DNA of 64,000 nucleotides from Acholeplasmataceae bacterium UBA6235 (GTDB lineage: Bacteria; Bacillota_I; Bacilli_A; Acholeplasmatales; UBA5453), in the NCBI GenBank assembly GCA_002441525.1, contig DJWH01000033.1:6308-70307 (forward strand), read 5' to 3'. Position 1 is the stretch's first letter. Each line of letters starts with the position of its first letter. Both the position numbers and the translations under genes were made by a program. Below, piece after piece: positions 1 to 8,427 of this stretch. The notes below the pieces were generated by a model. That model saw only the letters and a list, made by a program, of their open reading frames with translations, was not told the DNA's origin and did no database searches.

Positions 1-364
1 TCGCACCTGTGTTTGAAGCGGTTGCGAAAACGTGGGTTAAAAACAACACAACGACAATACGAATTAAACCCGATTTGTGTTTTAAAAATAACCCAGGAAT
101 CAATCCCCAAGCCATCGCACTGATCGAGAATAACAAAATATAGTCGCCTTGTGGAGCGAGTTGAAACCCAATAAAATCACTGACAAACCCCATCATTAAG
201 CCATAAATCGGGCCTAACACAATACCGCCAATGATGAGTGGTATGGCATAATAGGGTAGCCCAAAATTCAATACAGGCACGATTTGTTTGACAAACACAT
301 CGAGTGCCACAGACAATGCGGTTAGCACGCCTGCTAAAGCCAAATACTTCACACTTCTTTTCAA
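1..364 (-). CDS. folT: Folate-type ECF transporter S component (FolT-like), truncated by window edge
   Basis: Partial gene: about 121 N-terminal codons are inside the window and the rest lies off the left end. My translation starts at a TTG (364-362), nine bases after a strong GGAGG, and reads MKRSVKYLALAGVLTALSVA, then long hydrophobic segments including GLPYYAIPLIIGGIVLGPIYG. This is the small, very hydrophobic membrane S component typical of energy-coupling-factor vitamin importers, which bind the vitamin and work with a shared EcfT/EcfA module. The folate assignment rests mainly on the tetrahydrofolate riboswitch immediately upstream. The rare TTG start explains why a plain ATG search picks a wrong frame here. 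It could be another vitamin S component, but the riboswitch makes folate the best guess. Confidence 0.8.
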   Translation of the reverse strand, partial: MKRSVKYLALAGVLTALSVALDVFVKQIVPVLNFGLPYYAIPLIIGGIVLGPIYGLMMGFVSDFIGFQLAPQGDYILLFSISAMAWGLIPGLFLKHKSGLIRIVVVLFLTHVFATASNTGA

Positions 365-403
365 AATAAAAGACCTCCATCTACTAGAGATCCACCATAA
401 AAA

Positions 404-500
404 CTTACAGCGGACGCATAAGGAAACCGCCACATTCGTGTTCGTACCAACCCGACATCCCATGGTTGATCACTTAACGCTTCCTTATTACTCTGTAAGG
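404..500 (-). promoter_or_regulatory. Tetrahydrofolate (THF) riboswitch upstream of folT
   Basis: Read on the minus strand, the region has the THF-aptamer landmarks in order: AGAGTA, GCGTTAAGTG, GGGATGTCG, GCGG and a 3' GCGTCCGCT. It is closed by a 7-bp P1 stem, CTTACAG (499-493) with CTGTAAG (410-404). The 3' strand lies about 25 bases before the GGAGG of folT, so ligand binding could act on translation; I see no clear terminator. In this family bound THF lowers expression of folate transport or synthesis genes. A weak promoter (TGGCAG, 17 bp, TAAAAT) lies in the end of ung, so the RNA may also be made by read-through from ung. Confidence 0.9.
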
Positions 501-519
501 TTATTTTATCACGGTTTCA

Positions 520-1170
520 TCATTCCTGCCACTGGATTGTTTGAACACCTTGATTTTGTAAGAATTGGTTACATTTCAAAAATACCTGACTACCAGAAAA
601 ACCACGATAATTTGACAGTGGAGATGGGTGTGAGGTTTCTAAAATACAATGCTTTGGGTTGGTTAAATAAGGTTTAAAACTTCTTGCATGAGCCCCAAAC
701 AATAAGAAACAAATGGGTTGATTCAAACGGTTGATGGCTTTGATGATTTCTAAGGTGAAGGTTTCCCACCCTCTGTTTTGATGTGATAAAGGTTTGTTCG
801 CTTCAACCGTCAAAATGGTATTTAACAATAATACCCCTTGTTTGGCCCAGTGGGTTAAATCCCCATGTTTAGGCATTTTAACCCCTAAAGAGGATTCAAT
901 CTCCTTATAGATATTTTGTAAAGAAGGCGGGATTTGGATGCCTTTATTCACGGAAAAACACAAGCCATGGGCTTGTCCTTCGCCATGATAAGGGTCTTGA
1001 CCAATGATGACTACTTTGATTTGATCGAATGGTGTTAGGTCAAAAGCCTTAAATAAATCGTCTTTTTTTGGATATATTGTTTTATTTAAACGTTCTTGTT
1101 GGATGAACGTTTTGAGTTGTTGAAAATAAGGTTTTTCCGATTCTTGATGGTAAATATCTTTAAACGTCAT
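520..1170 (-). CDS. ung: Uracil-DNA glycosylase
   Basis: Removes uracil from DNA, starting base-excision repair in the cytoplasm. The 216 residues match the usual family-1 UDG length. The water-activating motif GQDPYHGEGQAHG is near residue 58, the LLLNTILTVE strand follows in the middle, and the HPSPLS minor-groove loop is near residue 180. The start codon overlaps the stop of the upstream acetyltransferase gene by four bases (ATGA), so the two are probably translationally coupled. It ends with a TGA stop while its tryptophans are TGG, which argues for the standard genetic code. No terminator is visible before the THF riboswitch and folT, so read-through into them is possible. Confidence 0.97.
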   Translation of the reverse strand: MTFKDIYHQESEKPYFQQLKTFIQQERLNKTIYPKKDDLFKAFDLTPFDQIKVVIIGQDPYHGEGQAHGLCFSVNKGIQIPPSLQNIYKEIESSLGVKMPKHGDLTHWAKQGVLLLNTILTVEANKPLSHQNRGWETFTLEIIKAINRLNQPICFLLFGAHARSFKPYLTNPKHCILETSHPSPLSNYRGFSGSQVFLKCNQFLQNQGVQTIQWQE

Positions 1171-1634
1171 ACCGCTAGCTCCAAAACATAATCGTCCATC
1201 ACATAGCCTTTACCAATATCGGTCACGAGTTCTTTTTTAATATCAAAACCCATTTTTTGATACGCTTTGATGGCGTCTAGATTGTATTTATTGACCGTCA
1301 AATAAATGGGTTTCTTGCGTTCTTTCAGTTTATCGATGAACCCACGCATAAACCCTTGGTTACGGTATTCTTTATAAATGTAAATCTTTGATAAAAACAC
1401 TTTGTCAGATTCATCTTTAATCGCAGCGAACCCCACGGGTTTATCGCCTTTAATGATGAAATACTCATAACCGGTATTGATCTGTTCTTTGATCGACTGT
1501 ACCGATAAAAACGTGGTCAGCATATAATCGATTTGTTCTTTGGATAAGATTTTTTCGTACGCTTCTGTCCAAATGGTTCTAGACATTTTAGAAATTTTTT
1601 TGATATTTTCTTTCGTTTCTACCAGTATAAACAT
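1167..1634 (-). CDS. GNAT-family N-acetyltransferase
   Basis: A 155-residue single-domain protein of GNAT length. The acetyl-CoA binding region is visible as the FLSKIYIYKEYRNQGFMRGF segment around residues 80-100: a beta strand followed by the R/Q-x-x-G-x-G/A-like pyrophosphate loop. The C-terminal NLDAIKAYQKMGFDIKKE segment is typical of the fold. The substrate cannot be read from sequence; it may acetylate a small molecule or a protein N-terminus. It sits nine bases after kbl and overlaps ung by four bases, so it belongs to the same transcription unit, but neighbours give no functional hint. Confidence 0.85.
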   Translation of the reverse strand: MFILVETKENIKKISKMSRTIWTEAYEKILSKEQIDYMLTTFLSVQSIKEQINTGYEYFIIKGDKPVGFAAIKDESDKVFLSKIYIYKEYRNQGFMRGFIDKLKERKKPIYLTVNKYNLDAIKAYQKMGFDIKKELVTDIGKGYVMDDYVLELAV

Positions 1635-1643
1635 ACATCCACC

Positions 1644-2813
1644 TCACAGGATATGCATCGATTTGGCTGTTTTTTCGATGATGTCTACCGCCTGGTCTAG
1701 AATGTCTTTATCGTGTAACGCAGATACCATCACACGAATTCTGCCTTTACCTTTGGATACGGTAGGGAAAATGATGCCTGATACATATACACCATTATCT
1801 AACAATTGTTTGGAAAATGCCATGGTTTTTACTTCATCACCAATCATGATTGGGGTGATTGGGGTTTCTGAGTGACCAATATCAAAGCCAAGCTGTTGAA
1901 GTTTAGACTTTAAATATCTGGCGTTATCCCAAAGTTTGAGGGTGTATTCATCGGAGGATTCCAACATATGAAACGCCTCGATGATGGCTGCGGCTGCACT
2001 AGGTTGCATCGAAGTTGAAAACAAGTGCGGTCTACTTCTGTGTAATAAATAGGATTTCATGGCTTTCGAACCACACACATAACCACCGACCACGCCGATG
2101 GCTTTAGACAAGGTACCAATGATAAAATCAACTTGTCCATGGAGATGAAAATGGTCGACTGTTCCGCGGCCATGTTCACCCAAAACCCCTGAACCATGGG
2201 CATCGTCAACGTAGGTAAGTGCGTTATATTGTTTGGCTAGTTTGACAATTTCAGGCAATTTAGCCAAATCCCCATCCATGGAGAATACCCCATCGGTGAT
2301 GATCAATACTTGTTCATATTGACTGCGCTTTTCTATCAATAAACGTTCCAAATCCGCCATATTCGAATGCTTATAAACGGCTTTATCTGCTTTCGATAAC
2401 TTCACACCATCAATGATTGAAGCGTGGTTGAGTTCATCGGATAAAATCAAGTCTTTTTCTGTGGTTACCGCTTGAATGACCCCCAGGTTACATAAGAATC
2501 CACTTTGATAAACCAGCGCTGCTTCTTCTTTCTTGAATTTAGCGATGGTTTCTTCGAGTGCTTCATGGATACGCATGTTCCCCACGATGGTTCTCACCGC
2601 ACCTGCGCCAACCCCATACTGATCTAAAGCTTTTTTAGACTCTTCAATGAGTCTTTTGTGGTTAGCAAACCCTAAGTAATTATTTGAACACAAATTGATG
2701 ACTTTTTTACCATTGAGTTCAATGATGGCGTCAATCGGTGTGTCGTTGATTGGTAATTCACGGTAAATGCCTGCTTCTTTTAAAGCATTGACCTTTTCTT
2801 CTAAAAAGTTCAT
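1644..2813 (-). CDS. kbl: Glycine C-acetyltransferase (2-amino-3-ketobutyrate CoA ligase)
   Basis: PLP-dependent alpha-oxoamine synthase, 389 residues. It splits 2-amino-3-ketobutyrate with CoA into glycine and acetyl-CoA, the second step of threonine degradation. The sequence shows NLCSNNYLGFANH near the N-terminus, VDDAHGSGVLGEHGRG in the middle, the PLP-lysine segment GTLSKAIGVVGGYV near residue 240, and a C-terminal GRIRVMVSALH. Paralogues in this superfamily (BioF, HemA) look similar. The gene lies nine bases downstream of a threonine 3-dehydrogenase, which makes Kbl by far the best assignment. Start: ATG preceded by AGGAGG-like sequence in the tdh-kbl spacer. Confidence 0.93.
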   Translation of the reverse strand: MNFLEEKVNALKEAGIYRELPINDTPIDAIIELNGKKVINLCSNNYLGFANHKRLIEESKKALDQYGVGAGAVRTIVGNMRIHEALEETIAKFKKEEAALVYQSGFLCNLGVIQAVTTEKDLILSDELNHASIIDGVKLSKADKAVYKHSNMADLERLLIEKRSQYEQVLIITDGVFSMDGDLAKLPEIVKLAKQYNALTYVDDAHGSGVLGEHGRGTVDHFHLHGQVDFIIGTLSKAIGVVGGYVCGSKAMKSYLLHRSRPHLFSTSMQPSAAAAIIEAFHMLESSDEYTLKLWDNARYLKSKLQQLGFDIGHSETPITPIMIGDEVKTMAFSKQLLDNGVYVSGIIFPTVSKGKGRIRVMVSALHDKDILDQAVDIIEKTAKSMHIL

Positions 2814-2822
2814 CGTAACCTC

Positions 2823-3863
2823 CTATGGAATGAGTACAACTTTACCACTATTGCCGGAAGCCATGATTTTAAAGGCTTCTTCATAATCTTTCATCGAGAT
2901 CACATGGGTGACAATCTTGTCTAAACGAATCTTTTTGGATTCTAAGAGGGCAGATACTTGATCCCAGTTTTCATACATCTTACGACCTGTAACGCCATAA
3001 ATGGTGATGCCTTTAAAGACCACATCAGTAGAAATATCAATCTCAATTTTTTCAGATGCGATGCCAAGCAACGACATGTGTCCACCTTTTTTAATGTATT
3101 TAAAGCTTTGTTCAATCGCTTTTTTATTGCCGGAAAATTCTGCAACCACATCGACACCTAAACCATTGGTTTCTTTTAAAACCGCTTGAATGACGTCGGT
3201 ATCTCTTGGATTGATCACCACATCTGCACCAAGTTCTCTGGCGAGATTCATTCTAAATGGGTTGACTTCTATCGCGATGACTTTCTTCGCACCAACCGCT
3301 TTCGCAACATTGATGCCCATCAAACCAATCGGTCCACAACCAACCACAGCGACCGTTTTACATGAAATATCGAAATGCAACATGGTATGAACGGCGTTAC
3401 CTAAGGGTTCTAAAACCGATAGGAATTTAGGGTCTACTCCACTCTTATCGATGATTAAATTGGATTCTGGCATGCGGATGAATTCGGCGAAACAACCGTC
3501 GCGGTCAACCCCAATGATTTGGGTATTTTGACAAATATGACCTCTGCCTGTACGACAGAATTCACATTGTCCGCACACGATATGTGTTTCCGATGAAACG
3601 ATGTCATCGACCTTCACACGGTCGACTTTCGGACCAACTTTAACCACTCGACCCGAAAATTCGTGACCTACGGTTAAAGGCGGATTCAAGCGATTCGCTG
3701 CCCATGGGTCCCACTCGTAAATATGAACGTCTGTCCCACACAAGGACGCGCTCAAGACTTCGATTAAGACTTCATGGTCATTCAATGTTTCTGGAACTTC
3801 TTTTTCAACAATGGTTAAGCCTTTGCTGCGTGATGCTTTAATGATTGCCATCATGGTTGCCAT
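2823..3863 (-). CDS. tdh: L-threonine 3-dehydrogenase, zinc-dependent
   Basis: Oxidises L-threonine to 2-amino-3-ketobutyrate with NAD+; the product passes to Kbl encoded next. 346 residues of the medium-chain zinc alcohol dehydrogenase family. The catalytic zinc region CGTDVHIYEWD lies near residue 43 and GHEFSG near residue 66. The structural-zinc cluster CGQCEFCRTGRGHIC is near 97 and the NAD-binding VVGCGPIGLMG near 173. Start chosen at the first ATG (3863) because GGGAG precedes it; two further ATGs follow within five codons. Tdh plus Kbl gives glycine and acetyl-CoA, a possible source of energy and carbon beside the PEP carboxykinase upstream. Confidence 0.95.
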   Translation of the reverse strand: MATMMAIIKASRSKGLTIVEKEVPETLNDHEVLIEVLSASLCGTDVHIYEWDPWAANRLNPPLTVGHEFSGRVVKVGPKVDRVKVDDIVSSETHIVCGQCEFCRTGRGHICQNTQIIGVDRDGCFAEFIRMPESNLIIDKSGVDPKFLSVLEPLGNAVHTMLHFDISCKTVAVVGCGPIGLMGINVAKAVGAKKVIAIEVNPFRMNLARELGADVVINPRDTDVIQAVLKETNGLGVDVVAEFSGNKKAIEQSFKYIKKGGHMSLLGIASEKIEIDISTDVVFKGITIYGVTGRKMYENWDQVSALLESKKIRLDKIVTHVISMKDYEEAFKIMASGNSGKVVLIP

Positions 3864-3880
3864 AGTGTTCTCCCAAACGT

Positions 3881-5668
3881 CTAAGCGTTTAATCGTGCAA
3901 TTTCTTTTTCTAATTCGTCGTATAGTGCCTTAGGCATCTTTTCACCTAAAGATTGGTAATAGTCTCTGAGATCTGCCATCTCTTTGAGCCAAGCTTGTTT
4001 GTCTACTTCAAATAATTGTTTCAGCGATTCTGGTTTGATAGTTAAACCTTTTGTATCAAATTCAGTTAAGTCTGGCATGATGCCGATGGGTGTTTCAACG
4101 CCTTTGGCTTTGCCATCAGAACGCTCGAAAATCCATTTTAACACCCTAGAGTTATCCCCATATCCTGGCCACATGAAATTACCTTGGTCGTCTTTTCTAA
4201 ACCAGTTCACATAGTAGAATTTTGGTAAATCTGCGGGTTTGGTATCGTCTTTCATCTCAAACCAATGGGATAGATAATCCGCGACATGATACCCAATGAA
4301 TGGCAACATCGCGAATGGGTCTCGTCTAACTTTACCAATGTCATTTGATATGGCTGCGGCAGTGATTTCGGAACCCATCATCGATCCCATGAAGATACCA
4401 TGATCGTAACTCAATGATTCTGTCACCAGTGGAATCGTGGTTGCACGTCGTCCACCAACCAAAATCGCACTGATGGGTACGCCAGCTGGATCATCATATT
4501 CTTTGGCTAAATTGGGTGCTTGTTCAATACCAACAGTAAATCTTGAATTTGGATGGGCTGCTGGGTTAGCGTCCCCTTTATGCCAAACGTCTTTTTTCCA
4601 ACTGATGAGGGTATTTGGGGTTTCTCCCATGCCTTCCCACCAAACATCCAAATCTTCAGTTAAAGCGACATTGGTGAAAATGGTATTTTGTTCAATGGTT
4701 TTCATGGCGTTTGGATTGGTTTGATAGGATGTCCCTTTCGCAACCCCGAAGAAACCTTTTTCCGGATTGATGGCGTAAAATTTACCATCTTTCTTTTTAA
4801 ATATCCATGCGATGTCATCACCAACAGTCTCTACTGTCCAACCTGGGATGGTTGGTACGAGCATCGCTAAATTGGTTTTCCCACAGGCACTTGGAAATGC
4901 CCCTAAAATGAATTTTGAACGCCCTTCTGGATTGGTTATTTTGAGGATGAGCATGTGTTCTGCCATCCAATGTTCTTCTTTCGCAATCTTACTTGCAATT
5001 CTTAAAGCCAAGCATTTTTTGCCTAATAAGGCATTACCACCATAGCCTGAACCGTAAGACCAAATCAGTCTTTCTTCAGGGAAATGCGCTATGAATTTTT
5101 CTTCAATGGGTGCACTAGGCCATGGCAAATCTGGACGGTTTACCAGTGGATAGCCAACCGAATGGACACATGGCACAAACGGTGCACCATCTTCAATCAT
5201 ACGGAGGATTTTCGACCCCATGCGTGTCATCAATCTCATGTTCAAAACCACATAAGGTGAATCCGTCAGTTGAACCCCAATTTGAGCGATTTTTGCGCCA
5301 ATCGGACCCATGATGAAGGGAATCACATACATCGTTCTGCCAACCATACAACCCTCATAGAGTGCTGTCATTTTTTCTTTTAAGGCATTGGGTTCATACC
5401 AATTATTGGTTGGACCACTATCCGATTCATTTTGGGATGCGATAAAGGTTCTGTCCTCGACTCTCGCAACATCACTCGGGTCTGAGAAGAATGCATAGCT
5501 ATTGGGACGTTTTGTTTCGTTTAATTTCACAGCTTTTTTGTCTTTTACCAATTGGTCTATAATGGTTTGATATTCAATATCAGAGCCATTACACCAATAA
5601 ATGTCCTTTGGTTGACATAGTTTAGCCATGTCAAAAATCCAGTTGGACAATGTTTCATTTTTGATCAT
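3881..5668 (-). CDS. pckG: Phosphoenolpyruvate carboxykinase (GTP)
   Basis: Interconverts oxaloacetate and PEP with GTP. The 595 residues fit the GTP class and differ from the ATP class of about 530. The kinase-1 P-loop FPSACGKTNLAM is near residue 260, ETVGDDIAWI follows at about 285, and GVPISAILVGGRRATTIPLV near 395. The N-terminal WCNGSDIEY is also typical. Start: ATG 5668 with GGAGG six bases upstream. The spacer to tdh is only 17 bases, so pckG-tdh-kbl-GNAT-ung probably form one operon. A cre-like element overlaps the promoter, which would fit CcpA control of gluconeogenesis. GTP-PEPCK is uncommon in fermentative Mollicutes. Confidence 0.96.
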   Translation of the reverse strand: MIKNETLSNWIFDMAKLCQPKDIYWCNGSDIEYQTIIDQLVKDKKAVKLNETKRPNSYAFFSDPSDVARVEDRTFIASQNESDSGPTNNWYEPNALKEKMTALYEGCMVGRTMYVIPFIMGPIGAKIAQIGVQLTDSPYVVLNMRLMTRMGSKILRMIEDGAPFVPCVHSVGYPLVNRPDLPWPSAPIEEKFIAHFPEERLIWSYGSGYGGNALLGKKCLALRIASKIAKEEHWMAEHMLILKITNPEGRSKFILGAFPSACGKTNLAMLVPTIPGWTVETVGDDIAWIFKKKDGKFYAINPEKGFFGVAKGTSYQTNPNAMKTIEQNTIFTNVALTEDLDVWWEGMGETPNTLISWKKDVWHKGDANPAAHPNSRFTVGIEQAPNLAKEYDDPAGVPISAILVGGRRATTIPLVTESLSYDHGIFMGSMMGSEITAAAISNDIGKVRRDPFAMLPFIGYHVADYLSHWFEMKDDTKPADLPKFYYVNWFRKDDQGNFMWPGYGDNSRVLKWIFERSDGKAKGVETPIGIMPDLTEFDTKGLTIKPESLKQLFEVDKQAWLKEMADLRDYYQSLGEKMPKALYDELEKEIARLNA

Positions 5669-5695
5669 TTCCTACCTCCAAGGTGCTTTTTTATA

Positions 5696-5715
5696 ATTAT
5701 AGTAAAGCGTTTTCA
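5696..5715 (-). promoter_or_regulatory. pckG promoter -10 with overlapping cre-like element
   Basis: On the minus strand a TATAAT (5701-5696) lies 27 bases before the pckG start. The plus-strand sequence GTAAAGCGTTTTCA (5702-5715) matches the cre consensus TGWAANCGNTNWCA at 12 of 14 positions and sits in the spacer next to the -10. No good -35 is visible. CcpA binding here would block transcription. CcpA and HPr are both encoded in this window. Confidence 0.5.
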
Positions 5716-5756
5716 GTCTCTATGTTTATTATAACACCAAAGACCCCTTTTTCGAA

Positions 5757-5793
5757 GAAAAAAAAGACATCTTACCGAAGTAAAAATGTCTTT
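5757..5793 (-). terminator. Intrinsic terminator of gapA
   Basis: Hairpin with arms AAAGACAT and ATGTCTTT around a short loop, followed on the minus strand by a run of Ts. It lies 14 bases past the gapA stop. Confidence 0.85.
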
Positions 5794-5806
5794 AATGGTT
5801 GGTTAA

Positions 5807-6820
5807 TTATTTTTGAATTAATCCAGCGAAATAGCCAAGTGTTCTGATCAATTGGGTTGTGTATGTCATTTCATTGTCATACCAAGCCATGACTTTAACG
5901 ACTTGTTTTTCACCTGCATTTAAGATTTGAGTGGTGTTCGCATCGAAAATGGATGAACCGGAACCGACGATATCAGCAGATACGATTGGGTCAGCGGTGT
6001 AAACTAAAGTTTCGTTAGATGCTGCTAAGAATGCTGCATTGACTTCTTCTACAGTTACTTGTTTCTTAAGTTCAACAGAAAGGTCTACGATAGAACCTGT
6101 GATTGTAGGCACACGTAATGCAGTACCGTCTAATTTACCATTTAAGTGTGGCAATACTTTACCTACAGCCTTAGCCGCACCTGTAGTAGATGGGATAATC
6201 GAAGCTGCAGCTGCTCTACCACGACGAGTCATATAACCCTTCTTGTGTGGTTGGTCCATCAATGATTGGTCATTGGTATACGCGTGAACAGTGGTCATGA
6301 AGCCCCATTCAACACCGAATGCTTTGTCTAAAACTTCGATCATTGGTGCTAAGCAGTTTGTGGTGCAAGATGCGCCAGAGATGATGGTTTCGGAGCCATC
6401 CAATACTTTGTGGTTAACGTTGAAAACGATGGTTTTGATGGTCTTTGTGTTTGCAGGTGCAGATAAGACAACTTTCTTAGCACCAGCTTTGATGTGTGCA
6501 GACGCTTTTTCTTCATCTAAGAATAAGCCTGTGCATTCTAGAACGACATCGACATTCAATGCGCCCCATGGTAAATTGTTAGGGTCTTTTTCAGCGATGA
6601 TTTGTGATTTAACACCATCCACAACCAAGAAATTACCTTCAACTTTAACGTCTCCGTTGAATCTACCTTGTGCAGTGTCATACTTTAAAAGGTATGCTAA
6701 TTCATCTGCGTTAGATAAGTCATTTAATGCAACCACTTCAAATTGTGGATTGTTGTGCATTAAACGGAATGCTAAACGGCCAATACGACCAAATCCATTA
6801 ATTGCTACTCTAATAGCCAT
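5807..6820 (-). CDS. gapA: Glyceraldehyde-3-phosphate dehydrogenase, type I
   Basis: Glycolytic enzyme that oxidises glyceraldehyde-3-phosphate with NAD and inorganic phosphate. 337 residues, the normal length. The Rossmann motif [13 protein letters not shown] opens the protein, the catalytic cysteine lies in [12 protein letters not shown] near residue 153, and the C-terminal domain carries [12 protein letters not shown] and [11 protein letters not shown]. It is a stand-alone gene: a terminator follows it, and the upstream gap has a promoter (TTGTTT, 16 bp, TAAAAT) and an AGGAGG-type Shine-Dalgarno. Other glycolytic genes (tpiA, pgk) are about 30 kb away, so it is not in a gap-pgk-tpi operon. 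Confidence 0.98.
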   Translation of the reverse strand: MAIRVAINGFGRIGRLAFRLMHNNPQFEVVALNDLSNADELAYLLKYDTAQGRFNGDVKVEGNFLVVDGVKSQIIAEKDPNNLPWGALNVDVVLECTGLFLDEEKASAHIKAGAKKVVLSAPANTKTIKTIVFNVNHKVLDGSETIISGASCTTNCLAPMIEVLDKAFGVEWGFMTTVHAYTNDQSLMDQPHKKGYMTRRGRAAAASIIPSTTGAAKAVGKVLPHLNGKLDGTALRVPTITGSIVDLSVELKKQVTVEEVNAAFLAASNETLVYTADPIVSADIVGSGSSIFDANTTQILNAGEKQVVKVMAWYDNEMTYTTQLIRTLGYFAGLIQK

Positions 6821-6935
6821 GTTAATAAACCCTCCTTATAGGTTTTTTTCTTTCCAAAGATATTTTATCACTTAATGCCCAAAAAACAAGGCATTTCACA
6901 TTGTAATTGTATCAAAAATTCATGTAAACGTTTTA
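6821..6935 (-). promoter_or_regulatory. gapA promoter region
   Basis: The minus strand shows TTGTTT, 16 bases, TAAAAT, about 50 bases before the gapA start, then AAGGAGG close to the ATG. Just upstream, at the nadK end, TAAAACGTTTACA resembles a cre box (12 of 14 to the consensus when extended by one base), but it lies upstream of the promoter, so its role is uncertain. No nadK terminator is visible. Confidence 0.5.
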
Positions 6936-7694
6936 TCATTCGCCAATAAATGTATCTTTGATACGCACTGCGAAGACATTATTTGGATTCTTTAAAAATT
7001 TTGCACTTTTATCCGATATTTTTACACAAATTTCCTTCACATTGGATAGACTTAGATGAAATCTATCGGCTTGAATATCGGTATCGATATTTTTCGGTTT
7101 AATGATGAATTCATGTTTTTCAGATAGGACAATCGGATAAGCCATACGGTGTTTGACGGTTTCAAATGGGGCTGCTAAAGTCAATTGAACGGCTTTGATG
7201 TCGTGGTCAACAATGGCACCACCCAAAGCGTAATTATAAGCGGTTGAACCCGTAGGTGTGGATATACAAATCCCGTTGCCTCTGGTGTTCATGATTTCGA
7301 TATCATCGATGTATACTTTCGCTTCTAACATTTTATGGGAACCTGAAACAAAGACTTCATTCATCGCGTAGCCCATGTGATTGCCTGTCTTGTATTGTAA
7401 AAGTGAGAAATGGTTGGTTTGATAATCCCCTTTTAACAGGTCTAGAATACAATCCAAATCGTTCGGTAAAAATTCAGTATAGAACCCAATGGTCCCTGTA
7501 TGGATCGCAACAATCAAGATTTGATCGAGTAAATGATTGTATTTTGAAATGACATTTAACACCGTGCCATCCCCACCAATCGAGAAAACAATCTCGGGTT
7601 GGACATCGTCATAAACCCCGTCAATACGGCTTAAGAGCTGTTTACGAAGTTCTAGACTTTCAGCATTGTTCTTATGTAAAATCGCATATCTCAT
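6936..7694 (-). CDS. nadK: NAD kinase
   Basis: Phosphorylates NAD to NADP, the only known route to NADP. 252 residues, typical of the short bacterial form. The catalytic GGDGTVLNV motif is near residue 40, followed by NEVFVSG near 110 and the conserved NTRGNGICISTPTGSTAYNYALGGAI region near 130-155 (cited in parts: GNGICISTPTGSTAYN). Divergently transcribed from the CYTH gene. Start: ATG 7694 with AGGTGATGAT before it. It ends in TGA, again showing standard stop usage. The pairing NAD kinase next to a CYTH protein recalls the Firmicute arrangement around ppnK/yjbK. Confidence 0.95.
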   Translation of the reverse strand: MRYAILHKNNAESLELRKQLLSRIDGVYDDVQPEIVFSIGGDGTVLNVISKYNHLLDQILIVAIHTGTIGFYTEFLPNDLDCILDLLKGDYQTNHFSLLQYKTGNHMGYAMNEVFVSGSHKMLEAKVYIDDIEIMNTRGNGICISTPTGSTAYNYALGGAIVDHDIKAVQLTLAAPFETVKHRMAYPIVLSEKHEFIIKPKNIDTDIQADRFHLSLSNVKEICVKISDKSAKFLKNPNNVFAVRIKDTFIGE

Positions 7695-7775
7695 AGTATC
7701 ATCACCTAGTTATAAATATATCATAGTTCTTGATATTTTAGGCCAAATAGTTCATAATAGTTACAGGTGATAAAC

Positions 7776-8321
7776 ATGAAGACGAATGTCGAAATCGAAT
7801 TTAAAACGCCGTTAACTGAAACACAATACAACGAACTGATCCGTTTGTTTGAATTGGACAACAATATTTTCAAACAAACCAACTACTACTTTGATTCGGA
7901 ATCCTTGTTTTTCAGAAAACAAAAAACCGTTTTGCGTATTCGTAAAAAGCACAATAATTACTTTAAAGTGACCCTCAAATCCCACAGCGATCAAGGGGCA
8001 TTTGAACAACATGTGCTTTTAGATGAAGCTCAAGCCTTACAAATGATTGAAGCTGGATTCAATACCAAAGAATACTTTGATATCGACTGTGATGTTAAAC
8101 TGATTGGATCCTTAGATAATTACCGTGTATCCACCCCATTCAAAGATGGCGAACTATTCTTTGATAAGATTGAATACGCCGGCAAAGTCGATTATGAACT
8201 CGAATACGAAGTCGATAATTATGACTTAGGCAAGAAATGTTTTGAGCACTTCTTAGAAACACACAGCATCGAAAATAAACCCGCGATGCGTAAGAGTGAG
8301 CGTATTTACCAAACCAAGTAA
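7776..8321 (+). CDS. CYTH-domain protein (triphosphate tunnel metalloenzyme family)
   Basis: 181 residues from the ATG at 7776, chosen because AGGTGA lies five bases upstream; a GTG three codons earlier lacks such a site. The hallmark ExExK motif is present as EIEFK at the N-terminus. Charged strands RIRKKHNNYFKVTLKS and YELEYEVD follow, as expected for the eight-strand tunnel that binds triphosphate and divalent metal. Members include inorganic triphosphatases and thiamine triphosphatase; B. subtilis YjbK is the closest type. The true substrate is unknown. It is transcribed away from nadK and ends at a clear terminator. Confidence 0.88.
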   Translation: MKTNVEIEFKTPLTETQYNELIRLFELDNNIFKQTNYYFDSESLFFRKQKTVLRIRKKHNNYFKVTLKSHSDQGAFEQHVLLDEAQALQMIEAGFNTKEYFDIDCDVKLIGSLDNYRVSTPFKDGELFFDKIEYAGKVDYELEYEVDNYDLGKKCFEHFLETHSIENKPAMRKSERIYQTK

Positions 8322-8347
8322 GATCCTTCGGGGTCTTTTTTTTTTCA
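8320..8347 (+). terminator. Terminator of the CYTH gene
   Basis: Hairpin AAGATCC / GGGTCTT with a TTCG-type loop followed by ten Ts, directly after the stop codon. Confidence 0.9.
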
Positions 8348-8427
8348 TGAAACCGTTCTATTTAAAAAACCTAACACAAATCCAATCAAATCGTATATAC
8401 TAGTAATGGATTTATTAGGAGGCCTAT

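Noticed and set aside
177-677. Two overlapping frames across the folT start and the THF riboswitch
   Set aside because: They are in wrong frames or cross the structured RNA; the TTG-started folT frame has the ribosome site and the membrane-protein composition.
4437-5045. Plus-strand frames opposite pckG and many other genes
   Set aside because: They are antisense shadows with no ribosome sites, family motifs or normal composition.
6923-6938. cre site at the nadK end
   Set aside because: Only a partial match, lying upstream of the gapA promoter inside the nadK stop region; kept as a comment only.
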